From: Rhodocyclaceae bacterium
GTDB taxonomy: Bacteria > Pseudomonadota > Gammaproteobacteria > Burkholderiales > Rhodocyclaceae
DNA length: 40,737 bases
Direction of reading: 5' to 3'
NCBI GenBank assembly: GCA_022072095.1
Contig: JAJVIJ010000035.1
Location: 1 to 40,737, forward strand
Below are positions 25,335 through 34,094 of this stretch, piece after piece. The translations under genes and the position numbers were made by a program. The notes below the pieces were generated by a model. That model saw nothing but the letters and a program-made list of their open reading frames with translations, had not been told where the DNA came from and searched no databases. The stretch's first letter is position 1; the number at the start of each line of letters is the position of its first letter.

Positions 25335-26786
25335 CTATCGTTCGGCGGGCGAGCGCGAACTGGATGGCGGCAGATCGGTGCATGCGCCGAGCATCAGTTC
25401 GGCCGCCAGCCCGATCGACTCGGACAAGGTCGGATGCGGGTGGATGGTGTGGCCGATGTCTTCGGCATTGGCACCCATTTCGAGCGCCAGGCCGAGCTCG
25501 CCGATCAGCTCGCCGGCGTGCAGCCCGACGATGCCGGCCCCCAACAAGCGACCGTCGGTGCGGTCGAACAACAGCTTGGTCATGCCTTCATCGCGCCCCT
25601 CGGCCAGCGCGCGGCCCGAGGCACGCCATGGGAACACCGCCTTGTCGTAATCGATACCCTCGGCAGCACAGGTGGCCTCGGTGCGGCCGGTCCAGGCGAT
25701 TTCCGGATCCGTGTAGGCGACCGCCGGAATCTGGCGCACATCAAAGGCAGCGGGCAGTCCCGCGATGACCTCGGCGGCAACATGCCCCTGATGACTGGCC
25801 TTGTGCGCGAGGCCCGGCCCCGGCACGACATCGCCGACCGCGTAGATGTGCGGGACCTCGGTGCGCTGACATCCGTCCACGGCGATGCAGCCGTTGTCCA
25901 GTACGGTCAGGCCAGCGCGCTCGGCACCGATGGTGTGGCCATTGCCACGCCGGCCGGCGGCCACCAGTACGCGCGCATACAAGACGGGTTCGGCAGAGCC
26001 GTGGGCACCGGCGAAGCGCACGAGAATGCCATCTGGCGTCGTTTCCGCACTCTCGATTCTGGTAGCCTGCATGATGGGCCCGACGGACTTGGCATTGTGC
26101 TTTCGCCAGACCTCGACCAGATCGGCATCGACCGGTCCCATCAGCCGGTCCTGAGCCTCGACGATGTGAATCTCGCTGCCCAGTGCCGCGTAGACGGTCG
26201 CGAGTTCGAGGCCGATGATGCCCCCCCCCACGACCAGCATGCGTGTCGGCACATCGGGCAAGGCCAGCGCCCCGGTCGAATCGAGAACGCGCGGATCGTC
26301 CGGCAGGCCAGGCACGCGCAAGGCCGACGAGCCCACGGCGATGATGCAGTGCGCGAACCTCAGCCGACGCACACCCGCACCCGTCGCGGGTGCAGCCCCA
26401 TCGGGGGCGACCTCGATTTCGTGGTCGGATACGAAGCGTCCATGGCCGCGTATCACCTCGACCTTGCGTACCTTGGCGAGCGCGGCCAGCCCGGTGGTAA
26501 GCCGGCGCACGGTTCTGTCCTTGCTGGCCCGCAGCGCATCCAGGTCGATGTTTGGCTCACCAAAGCTCACACCATGCTGTGCCAAGGCACGCGCTGCGCG
26601 CAGCGTCGACGCCACGCTCAACAGTGCCTTGGAGGGGATGCATCCAACATTGAGACAGACGCCACCGAGCGTGGCATGCGGCTCGATCAGGGCGGTAGCG
26701 AGGCCGAGGTCGGCAGCGCGAAAAGCGGCTGCATAGCCACCCGGGCCGGCGCCGAGCACGGCGACATCGAAAACTTGGTCACTCAT
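25335..26786 (-). CDS. lpdA: Dihydrolipoyl dehydrogenase (E3)
   Basis: A 483-residue flavoprotein disulfide reductase that reoxidises the lipoyl arm of the pyruvate dehydrogenase complex. The FAD motif is [21 protein letters not shown], the redox-active disulfide is in [13 protein letters not shown], the NAD motif is [21 protein letters not shown], and the catalytic His-Glu is in HPHPTLSE near the C-terminus. No N-terminal lipoyl domain is fused, unlike some PDH-linked E3 proteins. Its ATG lies inside the last codons of the proteasome-like gene (8-base overlap), so translation is coupled to that gene. The final 15 or so residues are Ser/Pro-rich and outside the family core. Confidence 0.96.
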   Translation of the reverse strand: MSDQVFDVAVLGAGPGGYAAAFRAADLGLATALIEPHATLGGVCLNVGCIPSKALLSVASTLRAARALAQHGVSFGEPNIDLDALRASKDRTVRRLTTGLAALAKVRKVEVIRGHGRFVSDHEIEVAPDGAAPATGAGVRRLRFAHCIIAVGSSALRVPGLPDDPRVLDSTGALALPDVPTRMLVVGGGIIGLELATVYAALGSEIHIVEAQDRLMGPVDADLVEVWRKHNAKSVGPIMQATRIESAETTPDGILVRFAGAHGSAEPVLYARVLVAAGRRGNGHTIGAERAGLTVLDNGCIAVDGCQRTEVPHIYAVGDVVPGPGLAHKASHQGHVAAEVIAGLPAAFDVRQIPAVAYTDPEIAWTGRTEATCAAEGIDYDKAVFPWRASGRALAEGRDEGMTKLLFDRTDGRLLGAGIVGLHAGELIGELGLALEMGANAEDIGHTIHPHPTLSESIGLAAELMLGACTDLPPSSSRSPAER

Positions 26787-27378
26787 GGGAAGGAGATGCT
26801 CCGGTACTTGAAGGATGCATTTTCATTTGGCGGACGACGATCGGGCCCGCCGACGCGGTGTCGAACTCCACACCGGCGGCAACGCCGATGCGGGCGATGT
26901 CCCCAGGTCGCTTGAGGCGATCATAGGCTGCATACATCGCGCCCAGCGCAAAGCTGCGCCCGGAGCCGATCGCCCAGAAGCGCTCATAGGCGAACACCTC
27001 ACGGTAGGAATAGACTCCGAATATGCCGAATGGATTGACGATCAGGGCCGTGATCTGCGACGACTCGTAGGGGTCGTCGTCGTCCTCCTTGGGATTCAGG
27101 AAAGCGTGCTCCTTGAGCAAGGGATGCAGGCGGCGAAAGGTCTCGAAGATCTCGCTGCGTGAGCCGAGCCGGATATCGGCGAGCCGGTTCAAGGCACTTT
27201 CGAGGACCAGATGGTGTGCGGAGCTGCCACATATGCCGATCCAGGAATCGGCGACGTGCAACATCTTGTCGTGCTCGTTCTTGTACGCATGCGACAGGCG
27301 CGTGTCACCAAACGTGGTCAGCGACTCACCGGCAATGGCGACTTCACCATTTTTCTTGACGACGCACAGAGTGGTCAT
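26779..27378 (-). CDS. Proteasome-like Ntn-hydrolase, BPH type
   Basis: A 199-residue protein with the start of a self-compartmentalising protease: MTTLCVVKKNGEVAIAGES mirrors HslV (MTTIVSVRRNGHVVIAGD), leaving Thr2 as the N-terminal nucleophile after Met removal. The expected lysine is in NEHDKML, a few residues later than in HslV, and the serine region is FWAIGSGRSFALGAMYAAYDR. Where HslV has Asp17 this protein has Glu. A block around KEDDDDPYESSQITALIVNPFGIFGVYS is not in HslV. I assign it to BPH, the betaproteobacterial proteasome homologue, rather than to HslV or Anbu. Family members form double rings; substrates and a cognate ATPase are not established. It sits between aceF and lpdA and overlaps lpdA by eight bases. 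Confidence 0.82.
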   Translation of the reverse strand: MTTLCVVKKNGEVAIAGESLTTFGDTRLSHAYKNEHDKMLHVADSWIGICGSSAHHLVLESALNRLADIRLGSRSEIFETFRRLHPLLKEHAFLNPKEDDDDPYESSQITALIVNPFGIFGVYSYREVFAYERFWAIGSGRSFALGAMYAAYDRLKRPGDIARIGVAAGVEFDTASAGPIVVRQMKMHPSSTGASPSHE

Positions 27379-27438
27379 GGCGCGGCCACACCCGACCGGC
27401 CGTCGGGCGACGCGTCGACGAGTGGGCTACAGAATGGG

Positions 27439-28752
27439 CTACAGCGTGACACGTCGAAAGTCCTCCAGCAGCTCGACCAGATGTCCATGGAACCGCGCCG
27501 CGAGCGCGCCGTCGATGACGCGATGATCGGCCGACAGGGACAGCGGCAACAGCGTGCGGGGCACGAAGGTCTGGCCGTTCCAGACAGGCTTCACCGCCGT
27601 CCGGCCGACACCGAGAATGGCGACCTCGGGCGCGTTGACGATGGGCGAAAAGTAGCCGCCGCCGATCCCGCCGAGGCTGGAAATGCTGAAGCTCGCGCCC
27701 CCGATGTCGCTCGGCGCGAGCTTGCCGGCGCGCGCACGCGCCGCCAACTCCGCCGTCTCGCGCGCCAGCTCGCGTACCGATTTGGTGTCGGCATCACGGA
27801 TCACCGGCACGACCAGTCCTTGCGGCGTGTCGGCCGCAAAACCGATATGGTAGTAGTGCTTGAGCACCAGTTCGTCGCCGTCGAGCGAGCTGTTGAAGTC
27901 GGGAAATGCGCGCAGCGCGCAGGTCACTGCCTTGATCACGAAGGCGAGCAGCGTGATCCGGGATTCGGTTGCCTCGTCGTTCAGCGTGCGGCGGAATGCG
28001 TCCAGTTCGGTGACATCGGCGTCGTCGTGATAGGTCACGGCCGGGATCATGACCCAGTTGCGCGCCAGCGCCGGCCCGGAAATCTTGCGTATCCGGGACA
28101 GCGGCTGGCGACTGACGGGCCCGAAGCGCGCCGGATCCTGGGTCGGCCACGGAGGCAACGACAGTACCAGGCCCGACACCCCATCGACGTTTTCCTGGCC
28201 GGTCAGGATCGCCTTCACATGCGCCTCGACATCGGCCTGAGTGATGCGTCCGGACGGTCCGCTGCCGCGGATGCGGGCCAGATCGGCGCCCAGCTGCCGC
28301 GCGAACCGGCGCACCGACGGGCTCGCATGCGGCAGGCCGCCCGGCTGCCGCGTCGACGCCTCGGTCACGGGTGGTTCGGCAGGCACGACCGACGAGTCGG
28401 GCGGCGCAGGCGAAGCTGGCGCCGGCTCCTCTGTGGATTCGATCGCGGCTTGGCTCGGAGGGACATCGGCAGCGGGAGCGGCGGGCTCGGGTAGTGTGGT
28501 CGCGCCGCCCTCCTCGCGCTCGACGCGGGCGAGCAGACTGCCTTCATTGATCTTGTCGCCCAGCTTGACCAGCACCTCGCGCACGCGGCCGGCCACCGGC
28601 GACGGGATGTCCATGGTTGCCTTGTCCGACTCCAGCGTGACCAGCGGCGATTCGAGCGCGAGGGTCGATCCGGGCGCGATGTGCACCTCGATGACCGGAA
28701 TGTCGTGAAAATCGCCCAGATCGGGCGCACGTACATCGATCAGTTCCGCCAT
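27439..28752 (-). CDS. aceF: Dihydrolipoamide acetyltransferase (E2) of pyruvate dehydrogenase
   Basis: A 437-residue E2. It has one lipoyl domain (about 1-78) with the lipoylated lysine in ESDKATMDIP, a long Pro/Ala linker (about 84-138), a peripheral-subunit-binding domain (ASPSVRRFARQLGADLARIRGSG, then GRITQADVEAHV) and the catalytic domain with the active-site SADHRVIDGA near the C-terminus. E. coli AceF carries three lipoyl domains, so this is the one-domain form common in other proteobacteria. GAGG lies five bases before ATG 28752. The gap to aceE is 89 bases. It forms the core of the complex with aceE and lpdA. Confidence 0.96.
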   Translation of the reverse strand: MAELIDVRAPDLGDFHDIPVIEVHIAPGSTLALESPLVTLESDKATMDIPSPVAGRVREVLVKLGDKINEGSLLARVEREEGGATTLPEPAAPAADVPPSQAAIESTEEPAPASPAPPDSSVVPAEPPVTEASTRQPGGLPHASPSVRRFARQLGADLARIRGSGPSGRITQADVEAHVKAILTGQENVDGVSGLVLSLPPWPTQDPARFGPVSRQPLSRIRKISGPALARNWVMIPAVTYHDDADVTELDAFRRTLNDEATESRITLLAFVIKAVTCALRAFPDFNSSLDGDELVLKHYYHIGFAADTPQGLVVPVIRDADTKSVRELARETAELAARARAGKLAPSDIGGASFSISSLGGIGGGYFSPIVNAPEVAILGVGRTAVKPVWNGQTFVPRTLLPLSLSADHRVIDGALAARFHGHLVELLEDFRRVTL

Positions 28753-28841
28753 GTTGACCTCGTGATAGGGAAATTCATCGCGTCAGGCCCGCGCGGGTCA
28801 AGTCTTTGCGGCTTGGGTAGGGCGTTCATGGCCGGCCATTC

Positions 28842-31520
28842 TCAGACAAGACGCGGGTTCGGCTTTTCCGGATCGATGCCATAGCGCCGAAAAGCCTCCG
28901 CGAGACGCGTGCGTTCGACCTGCCCGTCCTCGGCCAGCGCCCACAGCGCCGCGCAGGCGATCCAGTGGCGATCGACCTCGAAGAAGCGACGCAACTGCGG
29001 CCGCGTGTCCGAGCGGCCGAAACCGTCGGTGCCGAGCGTGACGTAGCGGCGGGGCACGAAGGCACGAATGGCTTCGGCGTGGGCGCGCACATAATCACTG
29101 GCGGCGACGATCGGTCCACGCGTGTCGTCGAGGCAGGTCTCGACGTGGGATGCCCGGGGCGGTGCGGTGGGGTGCAGAAAATTGTGCCTGCGACAATCGC
29201 TGCCCTCGCGCGCCAGCTCGGAAAAGCTCGTGCAGCTCCAGACATCTGCGACCACACCCCAGTCACGCGCGAGCAGCTCGGACGCGGCAAGCGCCTCGCG
29301 CAGGATGGCGCCGCTGCCGAGCAGTTGCGCACGTGCGCCATTCGATGCCGGGCCCTTTCTCAACAGGTACAGGCCTTTCAGGACGCCGTCCTCGACCCCT
29401 TCCGGCAGGGCCGGATGCTCATAGTTTTCGTTGAGCACCGTGACGTAGTAATAGACGTCTTCCTGAGCCTCGAGCATCCGGCGCAGGCCCTCGCGCACGA
29501 TGATCGCCAGTTCGAAGGCATAGGTTGGGTCATAGGAAATGCAGTTCGGAATGGCCGCCGAGATCAGATGCGAGTGGCCGTCCTGGTGCTGCAAGCCCTC
29601 GCCGTTCAGGGTCGTGCGACCACTGGTGCCACCGATCAGGAAGCCGCGCGCGCGCATGTCGCCGGCCGCCCAGGCGAGATCGCCGATCCGCTGAAAACCG
29701 AACATCGAATAGAAGATGAAGAACGGTATCGTCTGGATTGCATGCGTGCTGTAGGACGTGGCCGCGGCCATCCAGTCGCACATGGCGCCGGCCTCGCTGA
29801 TGCCCTCCTGCAGGATCTGGCCTTCGCGCGACTCCTTGTAGAACATCAGCTGATCGGCATCCTGGGGCGTGTAGAGCTGCCCGACGTGGCTCCATATGCC
29901 GAGCTGACGGAACATGCCCTCCATGCCGAAGGTGCGCGACTCATCGGGAACGATGGGCACCACACGCCGGCCCAGCTGCGGGTTCTTCACCAATATGCCG
30001 AGCAGCCGGACGAAGGCCATCGTCGTCGAGATTTCGCGGTCCGGCCCGGTCGCCTTGAGCAGCGGCTCGAACTCCGACAGCGGTGGCACCGGTGTCGGCT
30101 CGACCCGCCGGCGACGCTGCGGCAGCGGACCACCGAGCGCCGCGCGGCGTTCACGCAGGTAGGCGAGCTCCCGCGAGTTTTCGTCGAAACGCAGGTAGGG
30201 CAGGGTCTCCAGCTCGGTGTCGGACAGCGGCAGCTCGAAGCGGTCGCGAAATTTTTTCAGCGCCGCAACCCCCATTTTCTTTTGTTGATGGGTGGTGTTC
30301 TGCGCCTCGCCGGCTTCGCCCATGCCATAGCCCTTGATCGTCTTGGCGAGGATCACGGTCGGCTGTCCCGGATGCTCGACGGCGGCCTTGTAGGCCGCAT
30401 GAATCTTGTGGGGATCATGGCCACCACGGTTCAGCCGCCACAGGTCGGCGTCGCTCATCGACGACACCAGCGCCTTGAGCTCCGGAATGGCACCGAAGAA
30501 ATGCTCGCGCAGGTAGCGTGCGTCGCGCGCACGGATCGTCTGGTATTCGCCATCCAGGACTTCGAGCATGCGCTGCTTGAGCAGCCCGTTGGTGTCGCGG
30601 GCGAGCAAGGGATCCCAGTACGAGCCCCAGATGAGCTTGATGACATTCCAGCCGGCACCGCGAAAATCGGATTCCAGCTCCTGGATGATCTTGCCATTGC
30701 CGCGTACCGGACCGTCCAGGCGCTGAAGGTTGCAATTGATGACGAAGACCAGGTTATCCAGCCCCTCGCGGCCGGCCACGCTGATGGCCCCCAGCGACTC
30801 GGGCTCGTCGGTTTCGCCGTCGCCCAGAAAGCACCAGACCTTGCGTCCGGCCGTGTCGGCCAGGCCGCGGTCGGCGAGATATTTCATGAAACGCGCCTGA
30901 TAGATCGCCTGGATCGGACCCAGACCCATGGAGACGGTCGGAAACTGCCAGAAGTCCGGCTTCAACCAGGGATGGGGATAAGAGGGCAGACCCTGACCGG
31001 CGACCTCACGGCGAAAGTTGTCGAGCTGGGTTTCGGTGACCTCACCCATCAGGAAGGCGCGGGCGTAAATCCCCGGAGCGGAGTGCCCCTGAAAATAGAT
31101 CAGATCGCCGCCGTGCTCGGCGCCGGGACCGTGCCAGAACCAGTTGAAGCCGACATCGAGCAGCGTCGCCACCGACGCAAACGTCGCGATGTGGCCGCCC
31201 AGGCCCGCCTCATCGCGGTTCGCGCGCAGCACCATGGCGATCGCATTCCAGCGAACGTATGAGCGGATGCGATGCTCGATCTCGTAATCGCCCGGTGCCA
31301 CCGGCTGCTTCGCAGCGGGAATGGTGTTGACGTAGGCGGTGGTCAGGTTGTACGGCAGGTTGATGCCGGTACGACGCGCGCTTTCGATCAGGCGCTCGAT
31401 CAGATAGTGCGCTCGCCGCTCGCCGGTGCGCTCGATGACCGCATCGAGCGCATCCAGCCACTCCGTGGTTTCCTGGGGATCCGGATCGTCGTGCAGCAGA
31501 TGGGGGGTTTTACCAGGCAT
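28842..31520 (-). CDS. aceE: Pyruvate dehydrogenase E1 component, homodimeric type
   Basis: An 892-residue thiamine diphosphate enzyme that decarboxylates pyruvate and acetylates the E2 lipoyl group. Family blocks are RSYVRWNAIAMVLRAN, LGGHIATFASVATLLDVGFNWFW, the cofactor motif FLGDGETDEPESLGAI with VINCNLQRLDGPVRGNGKIIQELE, then TFGMEGMFRQLGIWS, RGFLIGGTSGRTTLNGEGLQHQDGHSH and the C-terminal YVTLGTDGFGRSDTR. The length fits the homodimeric AceE. GGGAGAG precedes ATG 31520. It is the first gene of aceE-aceF-bph-lpdA, which probably reads on into rpiA and phoU. A GGATTATCC palindrome lies about 90 bases upstream. Confidence 0.97.
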   Translation of the reverse strand: MPGKTPHLLHDDPDPQETTEWLDALDAVIERTGERRAHYLIERLIESARRTGINLPYNLTTAYVNTIPAAKQPVAPGDYEIEHRIRSYVRWNAIAMVLRANRDEAGLGGHIATFASVATLLDVGFNWFWHGPGAEHGGDLIYFQGHSAPGIYARAFLMGEVTETQLDNFRREVAGQGLPSYPHPWLKPDFWQFPTVSMGLGPIQAIYQARFMKYLADRGLADTAGRKVWCFLGDGETDEPESLGAISVAGREGLDNLVFVINCNLQRLDGPVRGNGKIIQELESDFRGAGWNVIKLIWGSYWDPLLARDTNGLLKQRMLEVLDGEYQTIRARDARYLREHFFGAIPELKALVSSMSDADLWRLNRGGHDPHKIHAAYKAAVEHPGQPTVILAKTIKGYGMGEAGEAQNTTHQQKKMGVAALKKFRDRFELPLSDTELETLPYLRFDENSRELAYLRERRAALGGPLPQRRRRVEPTPVPPLSEFEPLLKATGPDREISTTMAFVRLLGILVKNPQLGRRVVPIVPDESRTFGMEGMFRQLGIWSHVGQLYTPQDADQLMFYKESREGQILQEGISEAGAMCDWMAAATSYSTHAIQTIPFFIFYSMFGFQRIGDLAWAAGDMRARGFLIGGTSGRTTLNGEGLQHQDGHSHLISAAIPNCISYDPTYAFELAIIVREGLRRMLEAQEDVYYYVTVLNENYEHPALPEGVEDGVLKGLYLLRKGPASNGARAQLLGSGAILREALAASELLARDWGVVADVWSCTSFSELAREGSDCRRHNFLHPTAPPRASHVETCLDDTRGPIVAASDYVRAHAEAIRAFVPRRYVTLGTDGFGRSDTRPQLRRFFEVDRHWIACAALWALAEDGQVERTRLAEAFRRYGIDPEKPNPRLV

Positions 31521-32004
31521 TACGGACTCTCCCTATGGCATGCGTGGCCGGCCCGGAGACCTACGCGCGGGGCCTCACTTGCTGTATGGGCGCAATTAGA
31601 GCATGACGGATTATCCTAGAAGCCGCAGTTGGACGCGCCCGATGGTGCGTCTGATCGCGTGCCTGCCACGAAGCAACGACGCCGCAGGCCGGGGCCTGCA
31701 AGGAGGCGCGACAAAGGCAGGCGCGTGAGCAGGCGTGCCAGCGGGTGCGTAGCGATCTCACCCAACAGGTGAAGGCGAGCAAGGGCGAAAAGTCAGCGTG
31801 CATGCGATGTCCGCAACGGCATGGAGAGGTCAACTGAGGTTTCTAGGATTATCCATCACGCGCTCGTCCGGACGGTGCCCGATGCGCGCACGCGGCACAG
31901 ATCGATGCACGGCCTGGGCCGATCCGACTCAGCCGGCTGATCTGGATCAAGTTTTTCGGCGCACGGCCGATGTCCAGACCAGACCATGGACCGACAGGCG
32001 TGCG
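31521..32004. other. Divergent intergenic region between aceE and the PilZ gene
   Basis: This is a 484-base gap with no convincing gene. It contains the aceE promoter region and two oppositely placed copies of a 14-base element: GGATTATCCTAGAA (31608-31621) and TTCTAGGATTATCC (31841-31854), inverted with one mismatch. A GCAGGCC-GG-GGCCTGC hairpin lies at 31684-31699. Plus-strand open frame extends from 31798 into the PilZ gene, but its residues have no family resemblance. A 90-residue minus-strand frame (31561-31833) also looks like chance. Confidence 0.5.
31608..31616. promoter_or_regulatory. GGATTATCC palindrome upstream of aceE
   Basis: On the minus strand this reads GGATAATCC, containing GATAAT as a -10-like box about 90 bases before the aceE start. 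The wider context TTCnnGGATAATCCG is shared with the palindrome upstream of tkt. No consensus -35 is seen at either place, which would suit an activator-dependent promoter. It could equally be an operator or coincidence. Confidence 0.35.
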
Positions 32005-32727
32005 ATGCAACAGGCCGAATCCGATGCCGTGAATGCGGCGGCGACGACAACACCACGGACCCGGGAAGCCGAGGTCCGCTTCGAGGAGATCAGGCTCCCG
32101 GTCGGCGAGAGCTTGCAGCTGCAATGGCTGGCCGGAGAACAGTCGATCCGGCACTATTCACGGCTGATCGGTTACGTCAAGGGTCAGAGCGTGCTGGTGA
32201 CGGCACCCACCGTGAACGGCAAGGTCGTGCTGATGCGGGAAGGGCAGGCGGTACTGGTCAGATTGTTTTCCGGCAAGAGCATCTATGCGTTTTCGACCTC
32301 GGTGTTGAAAGCGACCAACGTGCCGTATCCTTACGTGCATCTGATGTATCCGCCGCACGTCAAGACCCAGGTCGTACGCCGTGCGCCGCGCGTCGATGTG
32401 CAACTGATCGCGACGATGCGCGATGCGTCCGATGCCGAACACGCCGCAACCATCGCGAACCTGAGCCGGGGCGGCTGCCTGCTGAAGGTCAAGCGCGAAT
32501 CCGTAGCGATCGGCGACCGGGTCCGGCTGGCATTCAAGGTGGTCATGGAAGATATCGAGCACCTGGTCCGGGCAGCCGGAGTCGTGCGCTCCGTGGTGGC
32601 AGCGGCCCCCGGCAGCGATGAGCCGACCCAGGCCGGCGTCGAGTTCGAAGAGATGTCCGGCCAGGACAAACTGGTCATCACCGCTCTCGTCTACCAGCGT
32701 CTGCTGGACGAACACTGCGAGCTTTGA
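32005..32727 (+). CDS. PilZ domain protein, YcgR-like c-di-GMP effector
   Basis: A 240-residue two-domain protein. The N-terminal part (about 25-115) resembles the YcgR N-terminal domain (LPVGESLQLQW, YSRLIGYVKGQSVLVTAP, VLVRLFSGKSIYAFSTSVLKA). The C-terminal PilZ domain (about 124-235) has the c-di-GMP motifs RRAPR at 125-129 and NLSRGG. It lacks a membrane segment. YcgR relatives slow the flagellar motor when c-di-GMP is high, so it may act with the diguanylate cyclase at 20807 and the chemotaxis operon at the left edge; that link is inference. Start ATG 32005 is chosen because similarity begins soon after; the open frame back to 31798 has no support. Confidence 0.85.
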   Translation: MQQAESDAVNAAATTTPRTREAEVRFEEIRLPVGESLQLQWLAGEQSIRHYSRLIGYVKGQSVLVTAPTVNGKVVLMREGQAVLVRLFSGKSIYAFSTSVLKATNVPYPYVHLMYPPHVKTQVVRRAPRVDVQLIATMRDASDAEHAATIANLSRGGCLLKVKRESVAIGDRVRLAFKVVMEDIEHLVRAAGVVRSVVAAAPGSDEPTQAGVEFEEMSGQDKLVITALVYQRLLDEHCEL

Positions 32728-32741
32728 GCGCGCCGCGCTCA
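32725..32741. other. Palindrome joining the PilZ and dadA stop codons
   Basis: TGAGCGCG-C-CGCGCTCA is a perfect 8-1-8 palindrome. Its two outer triplets are the TGA stop codons of the convergent genes. There is no T-tract on either strand. It may form 3' hairpins for both mRNAs. Confidence 0.55.
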
Positions 32742-34001
32742 CCCGTTCCAGAACGGAAATGCGATCGCCGGCACGAACCCGGACAGCAAGGCCGAGAGCA
32801 GTTCGGCCGAGCCACACGCCAGCGTCCAGCCCAGGCTGCCATGACCGGTGTTGTACCAGAGGCCATCGACACATCCACGACCGATGATCGGGACATTGCC
32901 CGGCGTCGCCGGACGTAGTCCGGCCCAGTATTGCGGCGACGCGGCGTCGCCCAATTCAGGCATCAGCACCAAGGCCCGCTTCAGCATGGCCGCGGCGCGG
33001 GTCGTGTCGATGCCGGTGTCGAACCCGGCGAGTTCGGCCATGCCGGCGATGCGCACCCGGTCACCGAGGCGCGACACGACGATGCGGTGCAGTTCATCGG
33101 TCAGGCTCAAGCGTGGTGCGCCGGGACCGGCCGGGATCGTGGCCGAATACCCCTTCAGCGGATAGATCGGCAAGCGCTCACCCAGCGGCCTGACGAGCCG
33201 GGAACTTTCCGCACCCAGTGCGCAGACGATGTCGGTGCCGGCGTAAAGGCCGGACCGCCCCTCCGTGTCGGTGACATGCACACCGCGGACCGCCTGACCG
33301 CGGGTGGCGATGCGATCGACGCGCATGCCGAACTCGAAGCGCACGCCCGCCTGCCGGCAATGCCCGGTGAGCGCTTCGACGAAGCGATGCGCATCGCCCG
33401 ATTCGTCTTCAGGTGCGTACAGGCCGCCGGCCAGACCCGGGGCCCACGACAGCGCCGGCTCCAGACGGCGGCAGGCCGCCGCGTCACCGAGCACTTCCGT
33501 CGGGAAACCGAACGCGGCAAGGGTCGCGGCCATGCGACGGCCATGGCGCAGCTGAGCCTCCGTGAAATACAGGTGCAGGATGCCGCACTCGCTGGCGTCG
33601 TAATCCAGCTCGAGCTGGTGTCGCAGCTTGCGCAGCGCGGCAAGGCTGCATGCCGCCAACCGCGCGATCGCGGCGGTGTTGCGTCGGGTGGGACCGGGTC
33701 GGCATTGGCCCAGAAACGCGAGACCCCAGCGCCAGCGTTCGGCATCCAGGCCCAGTCTGAGGCGTACCGGCGCGTCCGCTCGTCCCAACCCGCGCAACAC
33801 GGCCACGGGAGTGCGGGGATTGGCCCATGGCTCCGGATGGCTCGCAGAGATCTGGCCGCCATTGGCGAAGCTCGTCTCGAGCGCGGGGCCGGTCCGGCGT
33901 TCGATGACCGTGACGCGATGGCCGGCGGCACGCAAGTACCAGGCCGAAGTCACCCCTGCAAGACCTGCGCCCAGCACGACGATGTCCTTGACTGCGCTCA
34001 T
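32739..34001 (-). CDS. dadA: D-amino acid dehydrogenase-like FAD oxidoreductase
   Basis: A 420-residue FAD protein of the DAO/DadA family. The dinucleotide motif is IVVLGAGLAGVTSAWYLRAAGHRVTVIER, followed by ETSFANGGQISASHPEPWANP, which is characteristic of DadA. Later blocks are LYAPEDESGDAHRF, PLKGYSATIP, RIAGMAELAGFD, YWAGLRPATPGNVPIIGR and YNTGHGSLGWTLACGSA. DadA oxidises D-alanine and other D-amino acids at the membrane, passing electrons to the respiratory chain. No alanine racemase gene is adjacent, so substrate choice is uncertain. ATG 34001-33999 matches the family start; the frame to 34055 adds an unlikely Arg-rich lead. It is convergent with the PilZ gene. Confidence 0.88.
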   Translation of the reverse strand: MSAVKDIVVLGAGLAGVTSAWYLRAAGHRVTVIERRTGPALETSFANGGQISASHPEPWANPRTPVAVLRGLGRADAPVRLRLGLDAERWRWGLAFLGQCRPGPTRRNTAAIARLAACSLAALRKLRHQLELDYDASECGILHLYFTEAQLRHGRRMAATLAAFGFPTEVLGDAAACRRLEPALSWAPGLAGGLYAPEDESGDAHRFVEALTGHCRQAGVRFEFGMRVDRIATRGQAVRGVHVTDTEGRSGLYAGTDIVCALGAESSRLVRPLGERLPIYPLKGYSATIPAGPGAPRLSLTDELHRIVVSRLGDRVRIAGMAELAGFDTGIDTTRAAAMLKRALVLMPELGDAASPQYWAGLRPATPGNVPIIGRGCVDGLWYNTGHGSLGWTLACGSAELLSALLSGFVPAIAFPFWNG

Positions 34002-34094
34002 CGCTCCGCTACGCCGGTTGGCGGCATGTCTACGACGCCGTCTTGCGCGATGCAAGGGGCCGATGTCCTGTAGCCATCGATACCCGGGTCTGTT

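Noticed and set aside
28965-31262. A 765-codon plus-strand open frame opposite aceE
   Set aside because: It is the antisense shadow of aceE; its residues are rich in Arg/Gly/His with no family resemblance, while aceE is unmistakable.
31561-31833. A 90-codon minus-strand open frame upstream of aceE
   Set aside because: Its composition is unusual (Cys, His and Arg rich), there is no Shine-Dalgarno sequence and no family resemblance; it lies over the presumed aceE promoter.
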